64,000 nucleotides of DNA from Sphingomonas_B tabacisoli. Its GTDB lineage: Bacteria > Pseudomonadota > Alphaproteobacteria > Sphingomonadales > Sphingomonadaceae. Location of the stretch: the NCBI RefSeq assembly GCF_042678385.1, contig NZ_JBHUDY010000001.1:1116001-1180000 (forward strand), written 5' to 3'. Every line of letters begins with the position of its first letter. Positions within the stretch are counted from its first letter, which is position 1. The position numbers and the translations under genes are program-made. Below are positions 1 through 8,798 of this stretch, one piece after another. Below the pieces are notes generated by a model. The model saw nothing but the letters and a program-made list of their open reading frames with translations, was not told where the DNA came from and searched no databases.

Positions 1-1701
1 GGTACCTTGCTTCTGGCGATCGTCGAGGCCGCCGCCGAACGCTTCGCGCCGGTGCCGCTGCTCGCGCTGTTGAAGCACCCGCTGGTGCAGGCGGGCGAGG
101 GGCGCGCGGAATGGCTGGATCAGGTGCGGCGCCTCGACCGCGAGCTGCGTGGCCCGCGCCCCGCGCCGGGCCTCGCGCATTTGCCGGAGACGGTCTGCGC
201 CGAACGGGTGCGAACGCTGCTGGGGCCGCTAGAAGAAAGCTTCTCCATCGTACGGACGTTTGCGGAACTGCTCGCGGCGGTGCGCGAAGCGGCGGAACGG
301 CTCGGCGGTGACGAAGTTTGGGCCAAGCCCGCCGGGCGCGCCGCCGCCGAACTGTTGGCCGGGCTGGAAGAGCATGGCGGCGACGGTCCTGCGCGGATCG
401 ATCCGGATGCGCTCGGCGCGGTGCTGACCGAGCTGATGAACAGTGTCGCGGCGCGGCCGCCGCAGGGCGGGCACCCGCGCATCTTTATCTGGGGCTTGAT
501 CGAGGCGCGGCTGCAGCAGGCCGATCTGACTATTCTCGGCGGCCTGAACGAAGGCACCTGGCCGGCGCTGCCGTCGCCCGATCCCTGGCTTGCCCCGCGC
601 ATCCGCGCCGAGCTCGGCTTGCCGGGGCTGGAGACGCGGATCGGCCTCGCCGCACACAGCTTCGCGGGCGCACTCGGGGCGCCGCAAGTGCTGATCACCC
701 GCGCCCGCCGCGACGCGCGGGGGCCGGCGGTAGCATCGCGCTTCTGGCTGCGGCTGGAGGCCCTGACCGGCGGTCTGCCGCGCGCGGATCGGCTGAAGCA
801 TTGGGCGCAGGCGCTCGACGGTGTGGACCGACCTACGCCCGCTTCTCGCCCCGCTCCTGCGCCTCCGGTCGAATCGCGTCCGAAACGGCTCTCCGTCACC
901 GATCTCGACCGGCTGAAGGCGGACCCCTTTGCCTTCTACGCAAAGGCGATGCTGGGCCTTTACCCGATAGACATGGTGGACGCCGACGCGACTGCTGCGT
1001 GGCGCGGCACGGCCGTCCATCTGGTGCTCCAGCAATGGGCTGAGCAGGACGATTGCGACCCGGCAAAGCTCCGACCGCGCGCTGAAGCAATGCTTGCCGA
1101 TCCCGCTGCGCACCCGCTTATGCGGGCGCTTTGGCAGCCGCGCTTGATGGAAGCGATCGACTGGATTGCGGCAGAGATGGCCGCGCGCAAGGCCGAGGGC
1201 CACAAGGTCGTCGCGGTGGAGAAGAAGGGCGAGCTTGAAATTTTCGGTGTGACGCTGAAAGGCATTGCCGACCGCATTGATCGGCTGCCTGGCGGCGGCC
1301 TGACGATCGTTGACTATAAGACGGGCAGTGCGCCTTCCCACAAGCAAGTCGAGCTTGGGTACGCTCAGCAGCTTGGGCTGATCGGGCTAATGACCGAACG
1401 CGGCGCGTTCGAAGGCGTCTCGGGCGCAGCAGCAGCTTTCGAATATTGGTCTCTAGCCCGTAACAAGGACGACGGTTTCGGCAAGATCGTCTCGCCTGTC
1501 GATCCGGCGGGGAAGGGCGGCCGCATCTTCACAGATCAATTTGTGGCTCGGGCAGCGAGTAATCTGCAGGGCGCGGTCGAGACCTGGCTGACCGGCTCCG
1601 AACCGCTCACCGCCAAGCTGCATCCGGAGCACGCGCCTTATGGCGATTACGACCAGCTGATGCGGCTGGAGGAATGGTACGGGCGGGAGCAGGGGGCGTG
1701 A
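1..1701 (+). CDS. addB: AddB, double-strand break repair helicase-nuclease subunit (5' partial)
   Basis: This is the C-terminal part, about 566 codons, of AddB, which partners AddA in the ATP-dependent helicase-nuclease that resects double-strand breaks for recombination. The reading frame is open at the left edge, so the start lies outside; full-length AddB is about 1000 residues. The fragment carries a PD-(D/E)XK nuclease domain with the core IVDYKTG near fragment residue 432, followed by a QxxxY-like helix (VELGYAQQL). No cysteine cluster is seen at the C-terminus, so the iron-sulfur type nuclease of Bacillus AddB is not expected. The TGA overlaps the GTG start of addA (GTGA), implying translational coupling. 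Confidence 0.93.
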   Translation, partial: GTLLLAIVEAAAERFAPVPLLALLKHPLVQAGEGRAEWLDQVRRLDRELRGPRPAPGLAHLPETVCAERVRTLLGPLEESFSIVRTFAELLAAVREAAERLGGDEVWAKPAGRAAAELLAGLEEHGGDGPARIDPDALGAVLTELMNSVAARPPQGGHPRIFIWGLIEARLQQADLTILGGLNEGTWPALPSPDPWLAPRIRAELGLPGLETRIGLAAHSFAGALGAPQVLITRARRDARGPAVASRFWLRLEALTGGLPRADRLKHWAQALDGVDRPTPASRPAPAPPVESRPKRLSVTDLDRLKADPFAFYAKAMLGLYPIDMVDADATAAWRGTAVHLVLQQWAEQDDCDPAKLRPRAEAMLADPAAHPLMRALWQPRLMEAIDWIAAEMAARKAEGHKVVAVEKKGELEIFGVTLKGIADRIDRLPGGGLTIVDYKTGSAPSHKQVELGYAQQLGLIGLMTERGAFEGVSGAAAAFEYWSLARNKDDGFGKIVSPVDPAGKGGRIFTDQFVARAASNLQGAVETWLTGSEPLTAKLHPEHAPYGDYDQLMRLEEWYGREQGA

Positions 1702-4700
1702 AGCCGCTTCCCCCGCTCCAGCCTGAGCAGCGCGAGGCCTCCGATCCGCGCGCGCAGGTGTGGCTGTCGGCCTCGGCCGGGACCGGCAAGACGCAAGTGC
1801 TCGTCGCGCGGGTGCTGCGGCTGCTACTGCGGCCCGGCGCCGATCCGTCCGCGATCCTGTGCCTGACCTTCACCAAGGCCGGCGCGGCGGAAATGGCGAA
1901 CCGTCTGAGCGAGCGGCTCGCGCATTGGGTGCGCCTCGCTGGACCGGAGCTTGCCGGCGAGCTGAAGGCGCTCGGTGAGGATTTCAGCCCGGATATGCAG
2001 GAGCGCGCCCGCGGCCTGTTCGCGCGGGTGCTCGACGCGCGCGGCGGCGGCTTGCGGATTCAGACCATCCACAGCTTCGCGCAGGCGCTGCTGGCGTCCT
2101 TTCCGCTGGAGGCAGGGCTGACGCCCGGCATGCGCCCGCTGGAGGGCCGCGAGGAAGCAGCGCTCGCCCGGCGCGTGCTCGCCGATCTGGTAACGCAGGC
2201 GGAGCGCGAAGGGCGGCACGGGCTGATCGCCGATCTTCAGGCGCTCAGCCGCCGGCTGGGGGAGGACGGCGCGGAGGCGTTCCTGCGGGATTGCGCGCGC
2301 GCGCCGGATGCGATGGCGCAGTTGCCGTCCGGCATTGCACCCTTCGTTCGTCGTGCGCTCGAGATTCCGGTGGAAGACATCGAGGCGCACATCGCAGACC
2401 AGTGCGGCGACGCACTGTTCGATCTCGCGAGCCTGGAGCAGGTCGCCGCGGCCAATCGCGACTGGGGCACGAAGGGCGGGATCGGGCGGGCCGAGACGAT
2501 TGGGCGATGGCGGGCGCTGTCTCCAGGCGAACGCGCCAATGCGCTGGAGGAACTGCACAGCGTCTGGGCGACGGCCAAGGGCGATCCGCGCTCGACCAAG
2601 CCGGGGCAGGCGCCGCAAGTCGACGGCTATGCCGAGCTGGCGTCGCGCCTGCACGGCCGCTGCAAGGACCTGATTGAGCTCCGCGTCCGCGCGCGACTCG
2701 CCGACCTGTTCGCGGCAGCACTGGAAGTGGGCCGCGAATATGCCCGCGCCTATGCCGAGGCGAAGCGCGCGGCCGGCGTGGTCGATTTCGACGATCTGAT
2801 CCGCGCCACCGTGCGCCTGCTCGGCGAGCCGGGCATGGGCGAATGGATTCGCTTCAAGCTCGATCAGGCGACCGACCACATTCTGGTCGACGAGGCGCAG
2901 GATACAAACGTCAATCAATGGGCGATCGTCGGCAAGCTGGCCGAAGAATTCTATGCAGGTTTCGGCCGCAAGGAACTGAAACTTCGAACGATCTTCTCGG
3001 TCGGCGATTTCAAGCAGGCGATATTCGGCTTCCAGGGCACCGACCCCAATCTGTTCAACGGCGCGCGCGAATGGTTCCGCGAGCGGATCGAGCGGGTTCC
3101 CGATTGGCGCCTGAGAGACCTGTCGCTCGACCGCTCTTTCCGCTCGACGCCCCCGGTGCTCGAGGCGGTGGATGCGACGATTGCCGAGCTGCCCGAGGGC
3201 GCACTTGGGGCAGGCGTCCGGATCGAGCCGCACCGCAGCGCCGTTCCGGGACCGGGGCTCGTTACGCTTTGGAAGCCGATTTCGGCCGAGCAGGCGGAAG
3301 ATGACGAGGGCGAGGAAAGCTGGGTCGGCGACGCGCAACGCGATTTTGCCACGAAGCTCGCCAAGCAGATCAAGGGTTGGCTCGATGCGCCGCTGATGCT
3401 GCGGAACGGGCCGATCCGGCCGCAGGACATCATGGTGCTGGTCAGAAAGCGCGGTGATCTCGCTTCGCTGATCGTCGCGCGGTTGTACGCCGAAGGCGTG
3501 CCGGTTGCCGGGCTCGACCGGCTGCGGCTGAACGCGCCGCTCGCCGTGCGGGACCTTTTGGCCGCGGCGCGGTTCGCGCTGCAGCCGGAAGACGACCTCA
3601 ACCTCGCCAGCCTGCTGGTCTCGCCGCTGATCGGCTGGACGCAGGAGGAACTGCTCGCGAACGCCATCCCGCGGGAGGGCCGACTGTGGCGGCATCTGCG
3701 GCAGCGTGGTCACGCTACGGTGCCGATGCTGACCGACATCCTCAACGCTGCCGATTTCACGACGCCGTATCGTTTCTTCGAAGGGCTGTTGTCCGGCCCG
3801 CTCGACGGGCGGCGTAAATTGCTGGGGCGGTTGGGCGAGGAAGCGCGCGATCCGGTCGAGGAATTGCTGTCCGCCGCACTGGCGTTCGAGCGGCAGGCGA
3901 CGCCCTCGCTGCAGCGCTTCCTCGACTGGTTCGATCGGGGCGAAGTGGACGTGGTGCGCGATCCGTCGCAGCCGCTCGACGCGGTGCGGGTGATGACCGC
4001 GCACGGCGCCAAGGGACTGCAGGCACCCGTCGTGATCCTAGCCGATGCGACGACCGATCCCGACGCGAACCGCCGCAACCGGCTCGACTGGCGCGTCGAG
4101 TGGCTCGACGAACCATTGCCGATGTTCCGCCCGCGCAAGGACGAACTGGCGGGATCGCTTGCCGACGATCTTGCCGAGGCGGAGCGCAAGGACCGCGAGG
4201 AGCATTGGCGGCTGCTCTACGTCGCGATGACGCGGGCCGAGGAGCGGCTTTATGTCGGGGGCGCCCTCGGGCCGCGTGCGAAAGGCGTGCCGCCAGAGCA
4301 TAGCTGGTATGGGGCGGTTGGACGCGGGTTGAACGCTCTGGGCGTAGAGCCGGATGAGGATGGACGCGTCGAATGGGCGGGGAGCGCGCCTCAGCCTCCC
4401 GCACCTGTCAGGGGCGCCGACGCCAAGCCTGCCTCGACGCCTGGATCATTGCCGGATTGGGCGCGCCGGCCAGCGCCCGTTGAAGCGCGTCCGCCGCGAC
4501 CGCTCGCGCCGTCATCGATCGGGATCGACGAGGCGGCCGATCCGCCGCCCGGCCCGGCGCTGCGCGCGGCGGCCGAGCGCGGACGCCTGCTGCATGCGCT
4601 GTTCGAGCGCCTGCCGGCTATTCCGGCGCAGCGACGGATGGAGTCGGCTGACCGCTGGCTCGCGACAGCGGCCGGGGTTGCGGATGCGCACGTCCGAGCC

Positions 4701-5075
4701 ACGCTGACCGAAACTGTTTGCGCGATCATTGCGGATCCGCGCTTCGCCGACGTGTTCGCGACTGATGCGCTTGCCGAGGCGCCGCTCGCCGCGGTTGTTG
4801 AGGGGCAGGTGATTGCAGGAAAGGTCGATCGGCTGCATGTGTCGAACGAACGTGTCCTGGTCGTGGACTTCAAGACTAATCGCCGTGCCCCTGCCACCTT
4901 AGCGGATGCGCCCGAATCGCATCTGAAGCAAATGGCGGCCTATGCGGCGGCGCTGGCGCAGGTTTTTCCGGACCGGCCGGTCGAGGCCGCTTTGCTTTAT
5001 ACCGCGGGTCCGACGCTGCTCGCGCTCGATGCCGATACGCTGCGGCGGTTCAAGCCCGGCTTTGTGGAGGCGTAA
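1698..5075 (+). CDS. addA: AddA, double-strand break repair helicase-nuclease subunit
   Basis: AddA is a UvrD-like superfamily 1 helicase with a C-terminal nuclease, forming the AddAB complex with the upstream gene product. At 1125 residues it has the usual length. Walker A (ASAGTGKT) lies at residues 25-32, the motif II DEAQD at about 398-402, and the nuclease core VVDFKTN near 1056. I chose the GTG at 1698 because it overlaps the addB stop and follows a GGGAG/AGGGGG ribosome site, and the protein then begins KPLPPLQPEQ. An in-frame ATG at 1674 would add eight residues and is the alternative. Confidence 0.93.
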   Translation: MKPLPPLQPEQREASDPRAQVWLSASAGTGKTQVLVARVLRLLLRPGADPSAILCLTFTKAGAAEMANRLSERLAHWVRLAGPELAGELKALGEDFSPDMQERARGLFARVLDARGGGLRIQTIHSFAQALLASFPLEAGLTPGMRPLEGREEAALARRVLADLVTQAEREGRHGLIADLQALSRRLGEDGAEAFLRDCARAPDAMAQLPSGIAPFVRRALEIPVEDIEAHIADQCGDALFDLASLEQVAAANRDWGTKGGIGRAETIGRWRALSPGERANALEELHSVWATAKGDPRSTKPGQAPQVDGYAELASRLHGRCKDLIELRVRARLADLFAAALEVGREYARAYAEAKRAAGVVDFDDLIRATVRLLGEPGMGEWIRFKLDQATDHILVDEAQDTNVNQWAIVGKLAEEFYAGFGRKELKLRTIFSVGDFKQAIFGFQGTDPNLFNGAREWFRERIERVPDWRLRDLSLDRSFRSTPPVLEAVDATIAELPEGALGAGVRIEPHRSAVPGPGLVTLWKPISAEQAEDDEGEESWVGDAQRDFATKLAKQIKGWLDAPLMLRNGPIRPQDIMVLVRKRGDLASLIVARLYAEGVPVAGLDRLRLNAPLAVRDLLAAARFALQPEDDLNLASLLVSPLIGWTQEELLANAIPREGRLWRHLRQRGHATVPMLTDILNAADFTTPYRFFEGLLSGPLDGRRKLLGRLGEEARDPVEELLSAALAFERQATPSLQRFLDWFDRGEVDVVRDPSQPLDAVRVMTAHGAKGLQAPVVILADATTDPDANRRNRLDWRVEWLDEPLPMFRPRKDELAGSLADDLAEAERKDREEHWRLLYVAMTRAEERLYVGGALGPRAKGVPPEHSWYGAVGRGLNALGVEPDEDGRVEWAGSAPQPPAPVRGADAKPASTPGSLPDWARRPAPVEARPPRPLAPSSIGIDEAADPPPGPALRAAAERGRLLHALFERLPAIPAQRRMESADRWLATAAGVADAHVRATLTETVCAIIADPRFADVFATDALAEAPLAAVVEGQVIAGKVDRLHVSNERVLVVDFKTNRRAPATLADAPESHLKQMAAYAAALAQVFPDRPVEAALLYTAGPTLLALDADTLRRFKPGFVEA

Positions 5076-5153
5076 CAAAGTTTGCGGATCCGGGCCGTTG
5101 AGCGTTCCGCTGCGCGACCCTAAGTAATGGGCCAAGACAAGGAGTTTGAACGC

Positions 5154-5474
5154 ATGGCCACCAAGAAGATCACCGACGCGAGCTTCCAGACCGATGTCCT
5201 CCAGGCCGACGGTCCGGTGCTAGTCGATTTCTGGGCGGAATGGTGCGGGCCGTGCAAGCAGATCGGCCCGGCGCTCGAGGAAATCTCCGACGAGTTGGGC
5301 GACCGCGTGACAATCGCGAAGCTGAACATCGACGATCATCCCGACGCGCCGGTCCGCTACGGCGTGCGCGGCATTCCGACCATGATCCTGTTCAAGGGCG
5401 GCGTGCCTGCGGCCACGAAGGTCGGCGCCGCGCCCAAGAGCCACATCAAGGGCTGGCTGGAAGGCGAGCTCTGA
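5154..5474 (+). CDS. trxA: Thioredoxin
   Basis: A 106-residue cytoplasmic thioredoxin that reduces protein disulfides. The active site WCGPC places the redox cysteines at residues 31 and 34, and the cis-proline loop GIPTM is present. The start is fixed by AAGGAG at 5139-5144, nine bases before the ATG; an in-frame ATG at 5127 lacks such a site. It sits 78 bp after addA and may be transcribed with it. Confidence 0.95.
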   Translation: MATKKITDASFQTDVLQADGPVLVDFWAEWCGPCKQIGPALEEISDELGDRVTIAKLNIDDHPDAPVRYGVRGIPTMILFKGGVPAATKVGAAPKSHIKGWLEGEL

Positions 5475-5519
5475 CGCTTTTCCCCGGCGGGTGAGGGCAG
5501 AGAGCAGGTAAACCGGCTC

Positions 5520-5527
5520 TTAACCCG
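5520..5527 (+). promoter_or_regulatory. Possible CtrA half-site upstream of cheA
   Basis: The octamer TTAACCCG lies 41 bp before the cheA start. The same octamer occurs 58 bp before cheY (8351-8358). TTAACC is the conserved half of the alphaproteobacterial CtrA box, and chemotaxis genes are common CtrA targets. With only half-sites seen, the assignment is an inference. Confidence 0.3.
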
Positions 5528-5568
5528 CCCGGCTCCATAGCGGGCTCACTCTTGGTGAGTGGGCCCTG

Positions 5569-7908
5569 ATGGACGATTTACTGGCGGAATTTCTGGCGGA
5601 GACGCGCGAGACGCTCGACGCATTGTCGGGCGAGATTATCGCGTGGGAGGCCGATCCGGGCGATCGCTCCCGGCTCGATGCGATTTTCCGCTTCGTTCAT
5701 ACGGTCAAAGGAAGCTGCGGCTTCCTCGATCTGCCGCGTCTCGAGCGGCTGAGCCATGCCGCCGAGGATGTGCTGGCCGAGCTGCGCGCCGGCACTCGCA
5801 CAGCGGACGCCTCGCTGGTCAGCGCCGTGCTCGCGATTATCGATCGTATCGGCGAACTGAACGAAGCGCTCGAGAGCGGCACGGCCCTGCCGGATGGCGA
5901 CGATGGCCTACTGATCGCCGCGCTTTCCGCCGAAGCGCCTGTCTGCCCGGTCACGGGCGCGCCGACGCAAGTCACCCAATCCTCGAATAAGGCCCCGGCC
6001 CGCAGCATCCGCGTGCCGCTGGAATTGCTCGACCGCATGATGAGCGGCGTGTCGGACATGGTGCTGGCCCGCAACGAACTCGCGCGCCGGCTGCGCGAGG
6101 TGGGCGCCGAGCAGGAAGTCGGCGGCGCGTTCGAGCGGCTCTCTACCTGCCTTGCCGATATGCGCGATTCGATCACGCGCACCCGGATGCAGCGGATCGA
6201 GAAGTTGTTTTCCGCGTTGCCCCGCATGGTCCGCGACACCTCGGCTGAACTGGGCAAGGCAGTTGAGCTGGATATCGACGGCAGCGACGTCGAGCTCGAT
6301 CGCGAGATGATCGAACTGATGCGCGATCCGCTGACCCACATGGTCCGCAACTCGATCGATCACGGCATCGAGCCGGCCGACGTCCGCCGCAAGCGCGGCA
6401 AGCCTGAGTCCGGGCGGCTGTCGATCAGCGCGCGCCAGTCGGGGAACCAGATCGTCATCGAAATTGCCGACGACGGGCAGGGGATCGACGAGGCGCGCGT
6501 CGTCGCCAAGGCGATTGCAAGCGGCGTCATCACTCAGGAACTCGCGAACGCGCTGCCGCCTGCCGCGCGCGCGGCGCTGATCTTTTCGCCGGGCGTGTCG
6601 ACCGCCCAGGAAGTGACCTCCATTTCCGGCCGCGGCGTGGGCATGGACGTGGTGAAGTCCAACATCGAGCGGATCGGCGGCTCGATCGAGCTCGACAACC
6701 GGCCGGGCATCGGGCTGCGCACGATCATCCGCGTGCCGCTCACCCTGACGATCATCGCTTCGCTGACGGTGTCGGCGGGCGAGCAGAGCTTTGCCATTCC
6801 GCGCGCCGCAATCGAGGAAATCGTGCATGTGTCGAGCGCGTCGATCCGCGTCGATATGCTCGGCGACGCCAGCGTCGCGACGATCCGCGGCCGCACCTTG
6901 CCGCTCGTTCATCTGGAGCAAGTGCTCGGGCTCGGCCCCGTAGAGGAAACCGCCGGGCGCACGATCATCGTGGTCGGCGCCGGCACCGGTCTTTCCTACG
7001 CCTTGTGCGTCGGCGCCGTGCACGATCACGAAGAGCTAGTCATCAAGCCGGCCTCGCCTGCGGTGATGGGCGCCGGCGTCTATGGCGGCATGTCGCTGCC
7101 GGACAGCGGCGTGCCGATGCTGATGCTCGACGCGGCCGGAGTCGCGGCGCGGGCCGGGATCAAGCCCGAAGAGAGCGATCCTCTCAAGCTGCTCGCGCAA
7201 GATTCGGCGGAAGAGGTGGAGCGCCACTTCGTCTCGACGTTGCTGTTCCGCGACCTGGCCGGGCGGCGGCTGGGTGTCAGGCTCGGCGTGGTCGAGCGGC
7301 TCGAAGATGTGCCGGCTGACCGCATCGCCGTCACGGCCGGGCAAGTGCGTGTGGCAATCGAGGGGCGATTGCTGCCGCTCGCCGGCGCTGACGCGGAGGC
7401 AACATCTGGTCTCGCCACCGTCAAGCTGCTGCGGCTGAGCGACGGTGTTTCGGAGCTGGCCTATCTCATCGACGACGTCATCGACATCGTGCAGCTTCCG
7501 CCCGGCTTCCAGTCGGCGGCGTCGGAAGGGCCGATCGCGGGCGTCGCGCTCGTCGATGGCGAACAGGTCGAGCTGATCGACGTGTTCTGGCTGTTTGCGC
7601 AGGCGGGCGCTGCCCCGACGAAGGAAGAGCGGCCGCTTTGCCTGCTCGCCGATCCTGAAGATCGCTGGTCGCGCGAAATCCTGCGGCCGCTGCTCGAAGC
7701 GGCTGGCTACCGCGTCGGCTTCAGCGGAGAAGCGTCCGAACAGCCGGATGTCGTCATCGCCAGCTCGACCAGCGAGGAAAGTGGCCCAGCGCCAGTGATT
7801 CGGCTCCGTCCCGATATGGCCGGCGCGAACGACGGCAGCATCTACCGCTACGACCGGATGGGCCTGCTGGCGGCGATCGAAAACCAGGTTGCGAGGCGGA
7901 GGGCGTGA
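5569..7908 (+). CDS. cheA: Chemotaxis histidine kinase CheA with C-terminal pseudo-receiver
   Basis: A 779-residue cytoplasmic kinase that phosphorylates CheY and CheB. The N-terminal Hpt domain has the phospho-acceptor His44 (FVHTVKGSCGFL). A short linker leads to the dimerisation region and the ATPase domain, with N-box MVRNSIDHG near 262, G1 DDGQGID and G2 GRGVGMD. A CheW-like domain follows (about 395-540), then a second CheW-like stretch (about 550-680). The last 100 residues resemble a receiver domain, but the strand that should carry the phospho-aspartate reads PDVVIASS, so the acceptor is missing. The gene overlaps cheW at TGATG. Confidence 0.93.
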   Translation: MDDLLAEFLAETRETLDALSGEIIAWEADPGDRSRLDAIFRFVHTVKGSCGFLDLPRLERLSHAAEDVLAELRAGTRTADASLVSAVLAIIDRIGELNEALESGTALPDGDDGLLIAALSAEAPVCPVTGAPTQVTQSSNKAPARSIRVPLELLDRMMSGVSDMVLARNELARRLREVGAEQEVGGAFERLSTCLADMRDSITRTRMQRIEKLFSALPRMVRDTSAELGKAVELDIDGSDVELDREMIELMRDPLTHMVRNSIDHGIEPADVRRKRGKPESGRLSISARQSGNQIVIEIADDGQGIDEARVVAKAIASGVITQELANALPPAARAALIFSPGVSTAQEVTSISGRGVGMDVVKSNIERIGGSIELDNRPGIGLRTIIRVPLTLTIIASLTVSAGEQSFAIPRAAIEEIVHVSSASIRVDMLGDASVATIRGRTLPLVHLEQVLGLGPVEETAGRTIIVVGAGTGLSYALCVGAVHDHEELVIKPASPAVMGAGVYGGMSLPDSGVPMLMLDAAGVAARAGIKPEESDPLKLLAQDSAEEVERHFVSTLLFRDLAGRRLGVRLGVVERLEDVPADRIAVTAGQVRVAIEGRLLPLAGADAEATSGLATVKLLRLSDGVSELAYLIDDVIDIVQLPPGFQSAASEGPIAGVALVDGEQVELIDVFWLFAQAGAAPTKEERPLCLLADPEDRWSREILRPLLEAAGYRVGFSGEASEQPDVVIASSTSEESGPAPVIRLRPDMAGANDGSIYRYDRMGLLAAIENQVARRRA

Positions 7909-8342
7909 TGGAGAATCTGTATCTGATCGCAGCCATTGCGGGGCAGCCCGTCGCCATCAGCGCTTCGCTTGTGGATTCGGTCGTCGATCTTGGGCCGATT
8001 GCGCCCGTTCCGCTCTCGCCGCCGCATGTCGCGGGCCTCGCCGCGCTGCGCAGCAAGGTGCTGACGGTCATCTGCTGCGAATGTTCGCTTGGCCTGACCC
8101 AGACCCCGAGCCTGACTCGCCGCGCAGTCGTGGTCGATATCGACGGCCATCACTACGGTCTGCTGGTCGGATCGATCGAGGATGCGCGGGTGATCGACGA
8201 GGCGCCGCAGCCGATCCGGGCGCGGCTGGAGCCGGGATGGGCGAGGGTTGCGCTCGGCATGCTGGAATATGACGGGGAGTCGCTGCTGTTGATCGATCCG
8301 GAACGGATCGTCGCAGGTTCCGACGAAGCGTTGGCAGCGTAG
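7908..8342 (+). CDS. cheW: CheW-like chemotaxis coupling protein
   Basis: A 144-residue protein with a CheW fold, linking receptors to CheA. It is divergent and was assigned from the core pattern (AGQPVAISASLVDSVV, then AGLAALRSKVLTVI, then LLVGSIEDARVI) and its place between cheA and cheY. The ATG at 7908 overlaps the cheA stop and follows GGAGGG at 7898-7903. A GTG at 7905 is too close to that site. Confidence 0.82.
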   Translation: MENLYLIAAIAGQPVAISASLVDSVVDLGPIAPVPLSPPHVAGLAALRSKVLTVICCECSLGLTQTPSLTRRAVVVDIDGHHYGLLVGSIEDARVIDEAPQPIRARLEPGWARVALGMLEYDGESLLLIDPERIVAGSDEALAA

Positions 8343-8350
8343 CGCTATCT

Positions 8351-8358
8351 TTAACCCG
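8351..8358 (+). promoter_or_regulatory. Possible CtrA half-site upstream of cheY
   Basis: A second TTAACCCG octamer, in the 74-bp gap between cheW and cheY. This gap is the only non-coding stretch of that size inside the che cluster, so it may hold a separate promoter. The link to CtrA is inferred from the TTAACC core. Confidence 0.28.
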
Positions 8359-8416
8359 ACGCTTACTCTCTCCGGCCTAGGACAGCGCAAGACAGAACAA
8401 AGGTCGAGTAATAACA

Positions 8417-8782
8417 ATGAAAACCTGCCTCGTGGTCGATGATTCGAAGGTCATCCGGAAAGTGGCGCGTCATATCCTGGAGACGCTCGACTTCGAGGTG
8501 GCGGAAGCCGGCGACGGCCGGGATGCGCTCACTCACTGCGAGGCGTCGCCGCCCGATGTGGTTTTGCTCGACTGGAACATGCCGGTGATGACGGGCATGG
8601 AGTTCCTGAAGGCATTGTCGGCGTCCAATCTGCCGAAGCGCCCGAAGATCGTGTTCTGCACCACCGAAAACGGCATCGGCCACATCAAGGCGGCGATCGA
8701 GGCCGGCGCCGACGAATATGTGATGAAGCCCTTCGATCGCGACACCATCGCGAGCAAGCTTCAGATCGTCGGCCTCGCCTGA
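8417..8782 (+). CDS. cheY: Single-domain response regulator CheY
   Basis: A 121-residue stand-alone receiver domain. The acidic pocket is Asp8/Asp9, the phospho-acceptor Asp52 (LLDWNMP), the switch threonine Thr82 or Thr83, and the conserved lysine Lys104 (VMKPF). It lies between cheW and cheB and should receive phosphate from CheA and act on the flagellar motor or as a phosphate sink. No second cheY is in the window. Confidence 0.92.
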   Translation: MKTCLVVDDSKVIRKVARHILETLDFEVAEAGDGRDALTHCEASPPDVVLLDWNMPVMTGMEFLKALSASNLPKRPKIVFCTTENGIGHIKAAIEAGADEYVMKPFDRDTIASKLQIVGLA

Positions 8783-8798
8783 GCCGAAGCCGCCGGCG

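Noticed and set aside
229..1347. Long minus-strand frame opposite addB
   Set aside because: It lies wholly over a clear addB nuclease domain; long antisense frames are expected in DNA of this GC content.
1824..4004. 726-codon minus-strand frame opposite addA
   Set aside because: No recognisable domain, and the plus strand has complete helicase motifs.
5541..5565. Hairpin upstream of cheA as terminator of trxA
   Set aside because: Only a five-base CTCAC/GTGAG stem pairs cleanly and no T-run follows.
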